Assembly (NCBI RefSeq): GCF_000340215.1
Contig: NW_006921536.1
Span: 1,699,582 to 1,763,581 of the forward strand
Length of the DNA: 64,000 nucleotides
Source of the DNA: Pseudocercospora fijiensis CIRAD86
Taxonomy: Eukaryota > Ascomycota > Dothideomycetes > Mycosphaerellales > Mycosphaerellaceae
Direction: 5' to 3'
Part shown: positions 55,196 through 64,000 of the stretch, piece by piece
How positions within the stretch are numbered: position 1 is the stretch's first letter
Layout of the letters: each line of letters starts with the position of its first letter
Notes under the pieces: generated by a model
What the model saw: the letters and a program-made list of their open reading frames with translations, nothing else
What the model was told of the DNA's origin: nothing
The model's database searches: none
Made by a program: the position numbers and the translations under genes

Positions 55196-56827
55196 ATGCA
55201 CCATACTGACCACGCCAATGGCAATAGGTTGGCCTCGCACTTCCGCGCCTTCTGGCATACCATGACCTCCAACGATCGACACGCCGGACCAGACGCTTCC
55301 TACCGCAACGGCCGCATACCAGTTTCACAGTCGCGCAATGGCATCACGTCGCCCAGCAATACGAGTGCGCTTGAATCGAGAACAGATCTCGACCTGGAAG
55401 CCGGCAATGGCTTCGTCACCAGCACCACGAGCCCCCCTTATTCGCCTCAGCGGAACAGTTTGTCCAGACAAGGCTCTGCCTTGGACGGCAAGTCTATGGC
55501 CGAAGTTGGTCAAGGCGGGATCCAGATGGAGAGCTTCAAGGATGGACTACCACCGCCGCCTCCCGTCATCCACTCCTGGAAGCGGATTGACCGATGGCTG
55601 GAGGACAACTACGAAGAGCTGTTCGAGAATCTTGGCATGGGCGCCACGGTCAACGACGTGAATGAGCTGGAGCACGAGCTAGACTGCACATTACCTCAGG
55701 AAGTGCGCGAATCATTGCAGATTCACGATGGGCAAGAGCGAGGCGGTCAGCCGACGGGAGTCATCTTTGGCTGTATGCTGCTCGACTGCGAGGAGATCAT
55801 TCAGGAGTGGCAGCAATGGAGAACGGTCAACGAAGCATATTTCAGTGATCGACAGACGTTCGAGATTCCGCAAGCGCCACTCAAGGCATTTGCTGGCTCG
55901 TCCTCTTCCGCACAAGTGCCAATGGCGCAGCCACAGTCGCCAAACAATCCACAGTGGCGGCAAGAGCTGCTAGAAAAGCAGGACTCGCAACCTCCAAACG
56001 CCGTTCAGAAGGTATACTCGCATCCAGCTTGGATCCCACTGGCAAGAGATTGGGGAGGCAACAACATTGCTGTAGATCTCGCGCCCGGTCCGACTGGACG
56101 ATGGGGACAAGTTATCCTCATGGGCCGCGATTATGACTGCAAGTACGTCATCTCACGATCATGGTCGGCTTTCCTCGCGACTGTCGCGGACGATATGCAC
56201 ACCGACAAGTGGTTCATTGATGAAGAGACGAAAGAGCTGAAATTGCGGGAGTTTCCGAAGCAGGGAGTTGAGCCAGCATACATTGACATCATGCGTTGGA
56301 GAACGGATCAGAAGTATGGAAGGAGAGCCCCTAAGAAGCGCCCATTGCGAATCAATAGTAATGTCTCGCCTGGCGCAAACGGATTCTCCCCATACGGATC
56401 TCCTACAAAAGAGGACCGGGGCAGGTCACCACACCGGTACTCCAATGGCAAAGCGCCTGTTGGTACATCAAGCCCTAGAGGCCACATGGGCAGTCCACTT
56501 GCAAGAGTGACCGAAGAGAGCCCAATTCAGACTCAGCCACAGCCATTGACGCTCGATACATCTGTTGCACCAAGCGAGGACAAGCTGATATCGGTCGTGT
56601 CAACGCCGACCTCCACACATCCGAGAGAAGACAAGGAGAACATACCTCAGACGAACGGGAAGCTGGAAGATCGGAGAAGCAGCCAACCATTTCCCAAAAG
56701 CCGCCTTGGCAGCACTGTGATGAGCAACAGCGATGATGATGAAGAGACGAGTCCGTTGTCACCCGCGAAAGAGGAGGACGTGCCTCCCATGGCCATTGAC
56801 GACGAGATGAAAGAAGTCAAGATCTAG
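55196..56827 (+). CDS. KNR4: KNR4/SMI1 homologue, cell-wall assembly regulator
   Basis: 543 residues from ATG 55196. Knr4/Smi1 links cell-wall integrity signalling, glucan and chitin synthesis and bud/hyphal growth. The SMI1/KNR4 domain runs from about 125 to 360: W-K-R-I-D-R-W-L-E, then N-E-L-E-H-E-L-D-C-T-L-P-Q-E-V-R-E-S, G-V-I-F-G-C-M-L-L, and N-N-I-A-V-D-L-A-P-G-P-T-G-R-W-G-Q-V-I. Long Ser/Pro-rich tails flank it, as in fungal homologues. An alternative start at 55101 with an intron at 55115-55190 (GTACGT...CACAG) joins in frame and would add six residues. The open frame also runs upstream from TTG 55064, which I discount. Confidence 0.9.
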   Translation: MHHTDHANGNRLASHFRAFWHTMTSNDRHAGPDASYRNGRIPVSQSRNGITSPSNTSALESRTDLDLEAGNGFVTSTTSPPYSPQRNSLSRQGSALDGKSMAEVGQGGIQMESFKDGLPPPPPVIHSWKRIDRWLEDNYEELFENLGMGATVNDVNELEHELDCTLPQEVRESLQIHDGQERGGQPTGVIFGCMLLDCEEIIQEWQQWRTVNEAYFSDRQTFEIPQAPLKAFAGSSSSAQVPMAQPQSPNNPQWRQELLEKQDSQPPNAVQKVYSHPAWIPLARDWGGNNIAVDLAPGPTGRWGQVILMGRDYDCKYVISRSWSAFLATVADDMHTDKWFIDEETKELKLREFPKQGVEPAYIDIMRWRTDQKYGRRAPKKRPLRINSNVSPGANGFSPYGSPTKEDRGRSPHRYSNGKAPVGTSSPRGHMGSPLARVTEESPIQTQPQPLTLDTSVAPSEDKLISVVSTPTSTHPREDKENIPQTNGKLEDRRSSQPFPKSRLGSTVMSNSDDDEETSPLSPAKEEDVPPMAIDDEMKEVKI

Positions 56828-57995
56828 ATAGAATCTGGCTTGACCATTGCAGCAGAGGGTTGGACATCGAGACGAATCAACAGCAAGCTGAATATTTCGC
56901 AATCCTTCGAGCGTTGCTTCCTGCTCTGCATCGCATAGTATGGCGTTGGAGGTAACTTTTTGGGAACGCGGCGTGCCGAGCGCATGTTAGCGGGGCATAT
57001 CTTAGCCTCAGCATGAGGAAGGGCATGGAATGAAGATGAAGAAGAAACAACAGACTACGCCAGTGTGTTTTCTGCGACGAGCGAGATCCCGGGACAAAGG
57101 CCAGGTGCTCTTTGCCGGGTTTCAGTTCTGTGATGTTTTGAGCGCTTGAGCTATTGTGTATTGTCAGAATATTCGCCATGGGCATTTTAGCATGGCCCTA
57201 TAGCGCTATCGCAGAGTGAGAATGCAATCAATATCAGTGCAGCCCGACACCCATTCGAGATGCGGTTGTCTTCCAGGTGTGCAACATTGCGTCAGGCTGA
57301 ATGAAAGAGCAAGGTTTGAGACATGCGTTGGCTCTGGTAAGGCCGCAGGTTACGAGTTATGATCGAAAGACTACAAAAGTACGCGTGCCCGACTATGGCT
57401 GGAGAGCAAAGCTGCTCTGGATGGCAGCATCAGCCTTGATGAGCTGGCTTCCGCCTCTTGCCATTGGAGCCCGCCGCCAAGCAGGACTTCACGCTGGCCC
57501 TGTCACCAGAATACTCCTGATAGTCCAGATGGTGACGGCAGCAAATCGGATCTCACTTCTGTGTGAACGGAGCTTGCTCAGTGACAATGCATTCCCCTCA
57601 GAACGCCAGAACTTCACGAACGCGAAGTGCGGATTCCATTCACTTTCTTCCTATTGTCGCTATAAAATTCACTCGATTTCGAGACTATATTTGGAACGCC
57701 GTGTCCCCATGGGCGGTTTATTCACTGTTCCCTCGATATAAAACTTTCTCCTTCGACCAACTTCTTTCTACGCTTTAGACACCACGGTTGAGCACGCAGA
57801 CTCGAAACTTTCCCTGAAACACTGTACTTGTATTGACACACGTACTGTCATCCACAGCGACCACAACTATCGAGAACGTCATACAACCTACATCCACCAA
57901 CGCGCCCCTTCGAGTCGCCATTTTCGACCACTTCTCGCGCAATCCTCCTTCTTTGCAAACCGGTCCTGATACAGCACTTCTGTACAACCTCGAAG
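56828..57995. other. Intergenic region, no convincing gene
   Basis: Holds KNR4 3' DNA and upstream DNA of the ORF at 57996. An ORF at 57301-57741 (146 codons) has no recognisable feature and lies in low-constraint-looking sequence. TATAAAA at 57662-57667 and TATAAAAC at about 57739 are possible plus-strand core promoter elements for the following ORF. Confidence 0.45.
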
Positions 57996-58460
57996 ATGTC
58001 GAGCTACTTCATCAACGGTCTCGCCGCCATAATGGAATCCGACATGGCTCCCACCCTCCTCTGCGTTCTTCTGGTCCTCGACTTGCGCTACACATTCTTC
58101 GTGCCTCTGGCCATCCTCGAGATCTTCTCTACACTCGTCTTCCTCTGTCTCCAAAGCAACGGCTGGGGCTGGAAATATCCACAAGCCGTGCAAGACTTCG
58201 AGCTCCTTCGCGCCAACACCCTGATTCCCAAGGCTTTCTTTCCTCCTGCTTCAGCCTCTACTGCCCGATCCTCAAACTTGACACTACACCAGACCGCCTT
58301 CAACGTATCAAAGATTACTATCACCAACCACCGCGATCTCTGGGCTACCTTCAGTTCTTCTGATCCGAGCGCCACCTCTCCTCGTTCCCTGCGCAACTTG
58401 CTGGACGCTTGTGAACAGCTCGAATATGATATGGACTGCATCGCCGAAGCTTTGACGTAG
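57996..58460 (+). CDS. Hypothetical small protein with one membrane segment
   Basis: 154 residues, single exon. A hydrophobic stretch at about 17-55 (T-L-L-C-V-L-L-V-L-D-L-R-Y-T-F-F-V-P-L and I-F-S-T-L-V-F-L-C-L) suggests one or two membrane helices near the N-terminus. The rest is polar and probably helical (L-L-D-A-C-E-Q-L-E-Y-D-M-D-C-I-A-E-A-L). I do not recognise a family. TATA-like sequences lie 250-330 bp upstream. A competing plus-strand ORF (57833-58363) overlaps in another frame. Confidence 0.5.
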   Translation: MSSYFINGLAAIMESDMAPTLLCVLLVLDLRYTFFVPLAILEIFSTLVFLCLQSNGWGWKYPQAVQDFELLRANTLIPKAFFPPASASTARSSNLTLHQTAFNVSKITITNHRDLWATFSSSDPSATSPRSLRNLLDACEQLEYDMDCIAEALT

Positions 58461-59431
58461 AAGAGTGGTGGTGTCTGGGACGAAGGGCATGATTGGAAAG
58501 TCGCAAGCGGGTCAGTATTTTTTTTTGCGGCAGAGATGGTTCAAGACGCTGGGAGAGGAGCTGTATTCGTGCCAGGATCGATCTTGTTGTGTGAGGGCTG
58601 CTCAAGCGATGTTGAGGCTTCATAGTCTGATTCCGACGAGCTGGGGGTTGACGTTTCCGTGATTTGTTGATGGACTGTGGGTGTGGTGTTTGGACTGGAC
58701 ATGAATGTTTTTTTTGGGCTTTGGGAATGGAGGGATTGCTTTGTTAGGGAGTTTTGAGTTTATACTTGAGATGCCTGGGCAGCATTGCCTCGGAGACAGA
58801 TAGGAGAGCATGGCGACGAAGTCGGTCTTCGCGTTGTCCATAGCTCGGAATGAAATTGAAGGCATCCACGTTGTGAAGTAGTTCCGCATCCTCACATTTC
58901 TGTTCATAACTCTATAACTGGAGCGTTGCAAAGGTGTCGAGATCTCATTGTGCGATTTCGATGTCTCGGAGACGGTTAGAGCTCTACTTATTGAGGAATC
59001 GATACAGCTCACTTGTCTCTTCTCGCTTCCCTGACATTCGCATCGATATGGCGTCGGAGTCTCTTGCGAAGCTCGCTGCAACAACAAGAGGACACCGAAG
59101 CAAGCAGGATGCTATTCGTCGAAGGGAGCTACCTACTGAAGCTCACTTGTTCTCTCGCTTCCTTGATATTCATGTTGATATGCTATTGAATGCGCTTTTC
59201 AAGCTCTCTATGACGACAGATGATACTGAAGCAAGAAGGCTGCCATTCGTCGCGGTGAGCTCCCACATCTCACTTCCATGTCTCTCCGTGTTTCCTCGTG
59301 ACTGGTGCTGTCGTGGCGTTGGGGTGCCTTTGCAGATTCTCGCAATACCAAACCACGGCAGAAGCGAAATTCTATGCGCCAAATTGAGGCGAAGGATTAA
59401 CATTCCTACCTACTAGTACCGCTCCGACCTT
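58461..59431. other. Spacer before RIX1, contains a diverged direct repeat
   Basis: No gene I can support. An ORF at 58934-59416 spans the direct repeat at 59006-59267 but lacks a recognisable domain. Nothing else stands out apart from short homopolymers. Confidence 0.45.
59006..59267. repeat. Diverged tandem duplication, period about 134 bp
   Basis: Unit 1 starts AGCTCACTTG at 59006 and unit 2 starts AGCTCACTTG at 59140. Further shared blocks include CTCGCTTCC, GAAGCAAG and the end block ATTCGTCG...GAGCT. A third start-like AT-CTCACTTCC follows unit 2. Divergence is considerable, so it is old. Confidence 0.6.
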
Positions 59432-61720
59432 CTACTCGCTATCCTCCGCAGCGTCCTCTGGGTCTGTATCCGGATCCGGATTGAGAGCTGGAATCTCAAG
59501 ATCGCTATCATCATCGCCAAAGTCGGGCTGTTCTGGCACAGCGGTTGCAAAATTTGCTTGAGAAGAGCTCACAGGCGCTGGAGCGACTGCCGGGACGACT
59601 TCTGGCTTTGGTGACATGGTTTTCGCACGCTTGACTGCGGCTTCTGCATCCGCACTTTCGTCTGCCCTGCGTTTGCTTGCGGAAATGATATCGGAAGTAG
59701 TCGTGGCGGTATTGCTGTCGGCTGGTAAAGCATCTTCATCGGCACCTTGTGCTGCATCGGAGCTCGGGTCAGGCGGAGGTAATTCCTCCTGCATTCCCTC
59801 ATTCTCAGTGCTGCCAAATTCTTGAGTCGCCTCCATGTCAACATCCTCCGCTTCTTCAAAGTCGTCGTCCTCATTCTCCTCTTCATTATCGGAAGCATGG
59901 TCCGCTTCGTCCGCGTCCACGCCTTCGTACCCTGATTTTGCTACCCGTATCAAAGGCATGCGCGGTCGGAGGAGGGCTTCGGTCTCAATACAATCGCCGA
60001 ATTCTCGAGCCAAGAATGGCATGAGGCTGCTTTCACTTTGGCTGGTATTGTTCTTCCTCGCCGGATTCATAACGCTTGCTATGAGAAGCTGCCGATCTTG
60101 CGTGAGTATGGCGGCTCTGTCAATCTGAGCACGAATCTGAGGAGACAGCGCTGCAGCATCAACCTTTCGAAGGGCTGCGTAGAGGAGGTTTCTGGCCGAT
60201 TCTACGACAGTAGACCTCTGCGTAGGGTGACTCTGTGTGACTTGGCCGCCGGACAGACCTAGTTGCTGCTTCACGCCGCCTGTGCCATTCTGTGACTGGG
60301 ACTTGAGCTCACCGGCAGGAAAGACTTCCTGACAGGCAGCCTTCAGGATAGGCGACAGGTCAGAAACTTCATTACGAGTCATCGACAAACCAGAGCGATC
60401 GATGAAGTGTTGCACCAGGGCGAAAACTGCCTCGCGAACGCTGTCATCGTGTTGAGCCTGGAATACAGGCAGGATCTGCTCGATCGTGATATTTGTAAGA
60501 GCTGAAGCGGCTAACTGGAATCTGGTGTGGACGGATGCAGTAAGCTGGAGGGCAGCTACATGAATGCTTGGAAGGGCTGCAAACATGGCTTCGCGTTCAT
60601 GCTTGGATATCTGGTTGTTAGGCTTGAGGCTATCCTGTTTGGCTATTGCCGGCACAACACTGAAAATCCTGGCAAGAAGATCTTCTAGCATGCCAATCGG
60701 CACGGAGATGGATGTAGAAGTTGCGGTGGTCAAATGTGCTTCAATGATGCGGAGCAACGCAACTAGCCTCTGTGCGCCAGCATATACACCTTTCCAAGGC
60801 TTGAGGCCGGCCGCATCCTCATTCTCCGATTCAAGATCGCCGTTCAGTATTTTATGCGTAGGGGCCGAAGGCTCGACAGCAGTTCCTGACTGCCAATGCT
60901 CGTGGATCGCGCGAAAGACTCTGTCGCATGTGGCGTGAGCGGCGTGAATGTGTGCCTTCCACGTATCAATCCATTTCTCACCACTTCCCTGCTTGGGCGC
61001 ACAATGATGCAGCAGCACCAATACGCGCTCCGCAGCGGCTTGTTGAGAGGCAGAGTAGGCAAGTGGGGCGCCGGAGTGCAAGCTGACGCCAGACAATACG
61101 GATGCCAGGATAGAACGTAGCCTTGCCTCGTTGTTTCGGAATATGGTCGGGTGCCTTGGTAATAAGGTGACAAATGCTTCGAGTATGGTCTGGAATTCGC
61201 TCGACGAGCAACGCTTGTTTTCCAAATTCGATAGACAAATGGGGAGCAAGGCTGTCAAGCTGGGAGTGGTGATGTCGCGCACCAGATTGGCGTAGTCCCA
61301 TGTAAGCATGAAGATGCGAGTGAGCGTGATCAGGGCCAAATTGCGCGTGGTTGGAGGGTCTGGCTTTTTGAGGTAGCCAAGCAGGATTTTGACCCAGGCG
61401 TTGCACGTGCTAAGCACTTGGAGGCCTCCCGCTTCGATTGTCGCCTTGACGAGAACGACAGCCGCCCATCTTCCTTCAATGCTCCTTTCTTGCAGGAGAG
61501 AGCCAAGACGAGTGTGGAAGCTCTTCAGGATTTCGGCGGTCTCGCGGGTCTGTTTCTTCTCCGATGGCAAGCTGATCAGATCTCTGCAATTCCAGATGGA
61601 GGCGGAAATTTGGGCCGCGACCAGTGGCAGTTCATGGGGCGGAGTGGTCGTGATGCGATATGTCACAGCGCGCAAAGTGCTCAATAAGTACGGAGACGGC
61701 TGTGCCTGTGCCTGTGCCAT
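59432..61720 (-). CDS. RIX1: Rix1, pre-rRNA processing/60S assembly factor
   Basis: 762 residues from ATG 61720; upstream codons to 61762 are open only from TTG. Rix1 acts with Ipi1 and Ipi3 in removal of ITS2 and late 60S maturation in the nucleus. The conserved N-terminal Rix1 region (about 10-210) is leucine-rich helical repeat: L-S-T-L-R-A-V-T-Y-R-I, R-W-A-A-V-V-L-V-K, L-A-L-I-T-L-T-R-I-F-M-L-T. The C-terminal third is acidic (D-D-D-F-E-E-A-E-D, D-D-D-S-D-L-E) with a basic patch S-K-R-R and V-K-R-A-K that may be a nuclear signal. Single exon. It is divergent from YPP1 with 324 bp between the starts. Confidence 0.88.
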   Translation of the reverse strand: MAQAQAQPSPYLLSTLRAVTYRITTTPPHELPLVAAQISASIWNCRDLISLPSEKKQTRETAEILKSFHTRLGSLLQERSIEGRWAAVVLVKATIEAGGLQVLSTCNAWVKILLGYLKKPDPPTTRNLALITLTRIFMLTWDYANLVRDITTPSLTALLPICLSNLENKRCSSSEFQTILEAFVTLLPRHPTIFRNNEARLRSILASVLSGVSLHSGAPLAYSASQQAAAERVLVLLHHCAPKQGSGEKWIDTWKAHIHAAHATCDRVFRAIHEHWQSGTAVEPSAPTHKILNGDLESENEDAAGLKPWKGVYAGAQRLVALLRIIEAHLTTATSTSISVPIGMLEDLLARIFSVVPAIAKQDSLKPNNQISKHEREAMFAALPSIHVAALQLTASVHTRFQLAASALTNITIEQILPVFQAQHDDSVREAVFALVQHFIDRSGLSMTRNEVSDLSPILKAACQEVFPAGELKSQSQNGTGGVKQQLGLSGGQVTQSHPTQRSTVVESARNLLYAALRKVDAAALSPQIRAQIDRAAILTQDRQLLIASVMNPARKNNTSQSESSLMPFLAREFGDCIETEALLRPRMPLIRVAKSGYEGVDADEADHASDNEEENEDDDFEEAEDVDMEATQEFGSTENEGMQEELPPPDPSSDAAQGADEDALPADSNTATTTSDIISASKRRADESADAEAAVKRAKTMSPKPEVVPAVAPAPVSSSQANFATAVPEQPDFGDDDSDLEIPALNPDPDTDPEDAAEDSE

Positions 61721-62044
61721 TCTCAAGTAGCCGCCTACCAGTACATCTTTCCGTTTTTTCAAAAAAAGAGAAGAAGCTGCATGACTAGCGGCGGATCTAC
61801 GCGCGCGTGCATGGCCGATCCCTGTCGCCTGCCGTCAAGGAAGGTGCCAGTGCACGTTCTCGCATATTGCAGAACTATGGGAAGGAAGGAAGAGAAGCCG
61901 GCTTGACTCGGATACACAGCACACCTTTGCAAGCTCTCGCACCGTTCGCGCAGCTTCGAACATGCTCTCGAAGCGCGCAGCGTGAACATGCGGCTTCCAT
62001 AGCGCTGGCGACTGCAAGTTCGGTGTGAAGCGTGCTGCTGCGCC
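61721..62044. promoter_or_regulatory. Divergent RIX1/YPP1 promoter (324 bp)
   Basis: Normal-composition DNA between two ATGs. It includes an A/T-rich T6/A7 run (61755-61767) near RIX1. No gene is seen. Confidence 0.5.
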
Positions 62045-64000
62045 ATGAGTGTCCACAGGCCGCCCAAGGCCGACAAGGCTGCCAGATACTTGAGCCTGCT
62101 GGATCACGCGCTTTGCAATGCCCAGTGGGACCATGTGCCCGAGCTGGCACGAAAGGTCGAGAAACATGCGCCCCAAAGAAAATGTACGCCGCCCATACAA
62201 ATGTTGATGGCAGAACGAACACTTCGCTGAAACCGCCATCGCCTAGGTCTGACCCTTGCCGCGCGCGCAGAATCGCACGTCGCCAGCGCTTCCCATCGTC
62301 CCTCGTCTGAAGCCTCAACGAGCATCCACGGCCTCGCCGAGCTCCTGCCTCGTCTTGCCGAAGCTGTATCGACAGCGCAGCAGACCTACCCAGACGACTC
62401 ATTCATAGCAGGCACGTGTCTCGCACAAATATACTGCTTACAGGACACGCCGCAAGACGCTCTACAAGTCCTCGACGCCTCACCACCCAGAGCTCCCGCA
62501 ACGAAGGCTACTACAGCGACATTGGGATGGCTCGAAGTATGCGAGGTGAAGTGCTCTTTCATTCGAGCCTCATGCCTAGACGCGCTCGAGCGCAAGAATG
62601 AGGCGAGGGAGCTATACCAGCATGCAGTCTCCCACACGCCTGGATATAGGAGTCTCGAATTGCGACGATGGACCGAGAGATTACTTGCGAGGGCATGCAT
62701 GTACAGTGTGAAAAAGATGCCATCACCTTCCGCCAGCGATTTCGCAGAAGCGCACCGTCCTTTTCGAGCGTGGGGTGAATTTTGGCACAGAGCGCCGACC
62801 CACCAAGGCGCCACCACTCCATCCGGGCTCGAGATTCCCCGAAGGCAGGTCTGGAAAGCCTACTATGACCTTTTGTCGAGTGTCCTCCAGCACGCATTGA
62901 TCTATGGCCCAGAGCAGAAAGGCTCTGCTATCGAATTCCTGCCATTGACTTCATCCGTATCCGAGACGGAACGAGTTGCCGCAAGACGACGACAGCGAGC
63001 GGAGCTCCTTCGCGTTGAGTCAGCGTATGAATCTCTTCTGCTAGAGGAGACCAAGTTTCCCAAAGCTAGTCAGGCTAACACCGAGCTTGAAGAATGGGCA
63101 GATCAAGTTGTTGCCAATTGGAGATTCTTCACAGGTTCGGACTGGAGCGATGCAGATCTGGGCAAAGGAGGAAAGCAATCCGTCTCGCGAGCTGTTCTGG
63201 ACATACTTTATCGAGCGGCAACCAAGACCTTTCACTCGACCCCGATACTTCGACATCTATTCACCCTGCACGCGGCACTGGGCGAGTTCGACCTAGCAAT
63301 GCATGCTTTTGACAGCTATACGGAAATCGTGGACAAGGGCAAGGCTCGAGCCGAGAAGACTGGCAAGCATGAAATTGGGGTTGATGGCGATGACACTGCA
63401 ATCCTCGCAGCGACAGAAGCTATCAAGCTGTTATGCCAATATGGTGATCGAGAACAGGCAGAAAGGGCGAACGAAATTAGTGCCATTGTCCAAAAGTGGC
63501 TTTCACAAAAGCGTCCTTCAACTAGCACTTCGACCCTCACGAACGGCGACGTGACCGAGAAGTCGATGGAATCGACCGAATCGGCACTCCAGCCAACAAC
63601 ACTGGCGGCGGCTTATCGAGCGCTTGGTGTTACTCAAGCACGATGGGCACATCTGACTTATGAGTCCAGCACTAGGTCATCTTTGCTCGCGGAAGCGAAT
63701 AATAATCTGCGCCGAGCACAAAAGTTTGAGCCAAACAACAGGGAAACAGCTTATGCCCTCGCCGCTGTGCTCGGGGAGATGCGAGACATTAATGCAGCAC
63801 TGCAGGTCATCCGGATTGCACTTGACGACTCTGTAATGCTTAACGGCGATGCCGCAACGGACGAGCACCATGAGCGTGAACGACCTCTTCTTGCGCTTTG
63901 GCACATGCTTGCTCTCTGTCTGACTGCGCAAGATCAATTCGAGACTGCATCGCAAATTTGTGACGCTGCGTACAGCCAATTCGGCAACTCAGAGGTCCTC
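62045..64000 (+). CDS. YPP1: Ypp1/TTC7-type TPR protein, 5' part (cut by window end)
   Basis: Exon 1 is 62045-62183; the intron is 62184-62246 (GT...TAG, 63 nt); exon 2 is open from 62247 to the window end. Ypp1/TTC7 is a TPR scaffold that, with Efr3, holds the Stt4 PI4-kinase at the plasma membrane, and has a role in endocytic transport. The start K-A-D-K-A-A-R-Y-L-S-L-L-D-H-A-L and W-D-H-V-P-E-L-A-R-K-V-E-K-H-A-P resemble fungal Ypp1. TPR-like helix pairs recur, for example A-L-G-V-T-Q-A-R-W-A-H-L and A-Y-A-L-A-A-V-L-G-E-M. 697 or so codons are visible; the 3' end is missing. Confidence 0.82.

Noticed and set aside
57301..57741. 146-codon plus-strand ORF between KNR4 and the small membrane protein ORF
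   Set aside because: No domain, no splice or promoter support, and composition looks like a chance ORF.
1..64000. CRISPR arrays, bacterial operons, riboswitches
   Set aside because: The window is eukaryotic (fungal) nuclear DNA; no regularly spaced repeat array was seen.

Overview
The window reads as nuclear DNA of a filamentous ascomycete. Its genes carry short introns of about 48-86 bp with GT...AG ends. They encode recognisable fungal housekeeping proteins: GSK3 kinase, Mcm5, Vps54, Rix1, Ypp1, Knr4/Smi1 and a Kap122-type karyopherin. Four blocks of transposon DNA show an extreme RIP (repeat-induced point mutation) pattern: CpA and TpG are almost gone, TpA is in excess, TAG/TAA stops fill every frame, and CpG is largely kept. 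A Dothideomycete (Mycosphaerella-like) source is plausible but is an inference from overall style.

Layout. 1-4790: a RIP-degraded Ty1/Copia element on the minus strand, cut by the window edge. 4790-6650: gene-like DNA with a frameshifted NmrA-like pseudogene. 6654-10181: a complete PIF/Harbinger DNA transposon with 35-36 bp TIRs, a TTA target duplication and two tail-to-tail dead ORFs; it sits inside an older 38 bp inverted repeat. 10949-12499: GSK3 (minus). 12500-15616: no gene seen. 15617-16607: a phytanoyl-CoA dioxygenase-like gene (minus), divergent from a low-complexity EDC1/PNRC-like gene (17054-18463, plus).

19170-34114: a large nested transposon island. The outer element has 43 bp TIRs. 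It carries one reading frame of about 1,742 codons (RecQ-like helicase followed by a DUF6589-like region) and a second 403-codon frame of unknown function. A 7,060 bp Ty3/Gypsy chromovirus (23237-30296, minus) with 188 bp LTRs and an AATTC target duplication is inserted into the first frame. All of it is RIP-inactivated. This outer element is the most unusual object in the window.

34358-46724: a dense housekeeping block: Kap122/importin-13-like (plus), MCM5 (minus), VPS54 (plus), and a TmpA-like membrane flavoprotein (minus). The TmpA-like gene faces an adenylate-forming (acyl-CoA ligase-like) gene at 48764-50461 across about 2 kb. 50754-51125 may be a small secreted protein gene, lying beside a dead Tc1/mariner element (about 51486-54162). 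The right end holds KNR4/SMI1 (plus), a small membrane-protein ORF (plus), RIX1 (minus) and YPP1/TTC7 (plus, running off the window).

About 40% of the window is transposon DNA. No intact transposase or polymerase frame was found. The gene blocks between transposons are not visibly RIP-damaged, so the change from RIPped to normal DNA is abrupt. The nearest gene to the large island (the karyopherin) starts only about 245 bp from the island edge.
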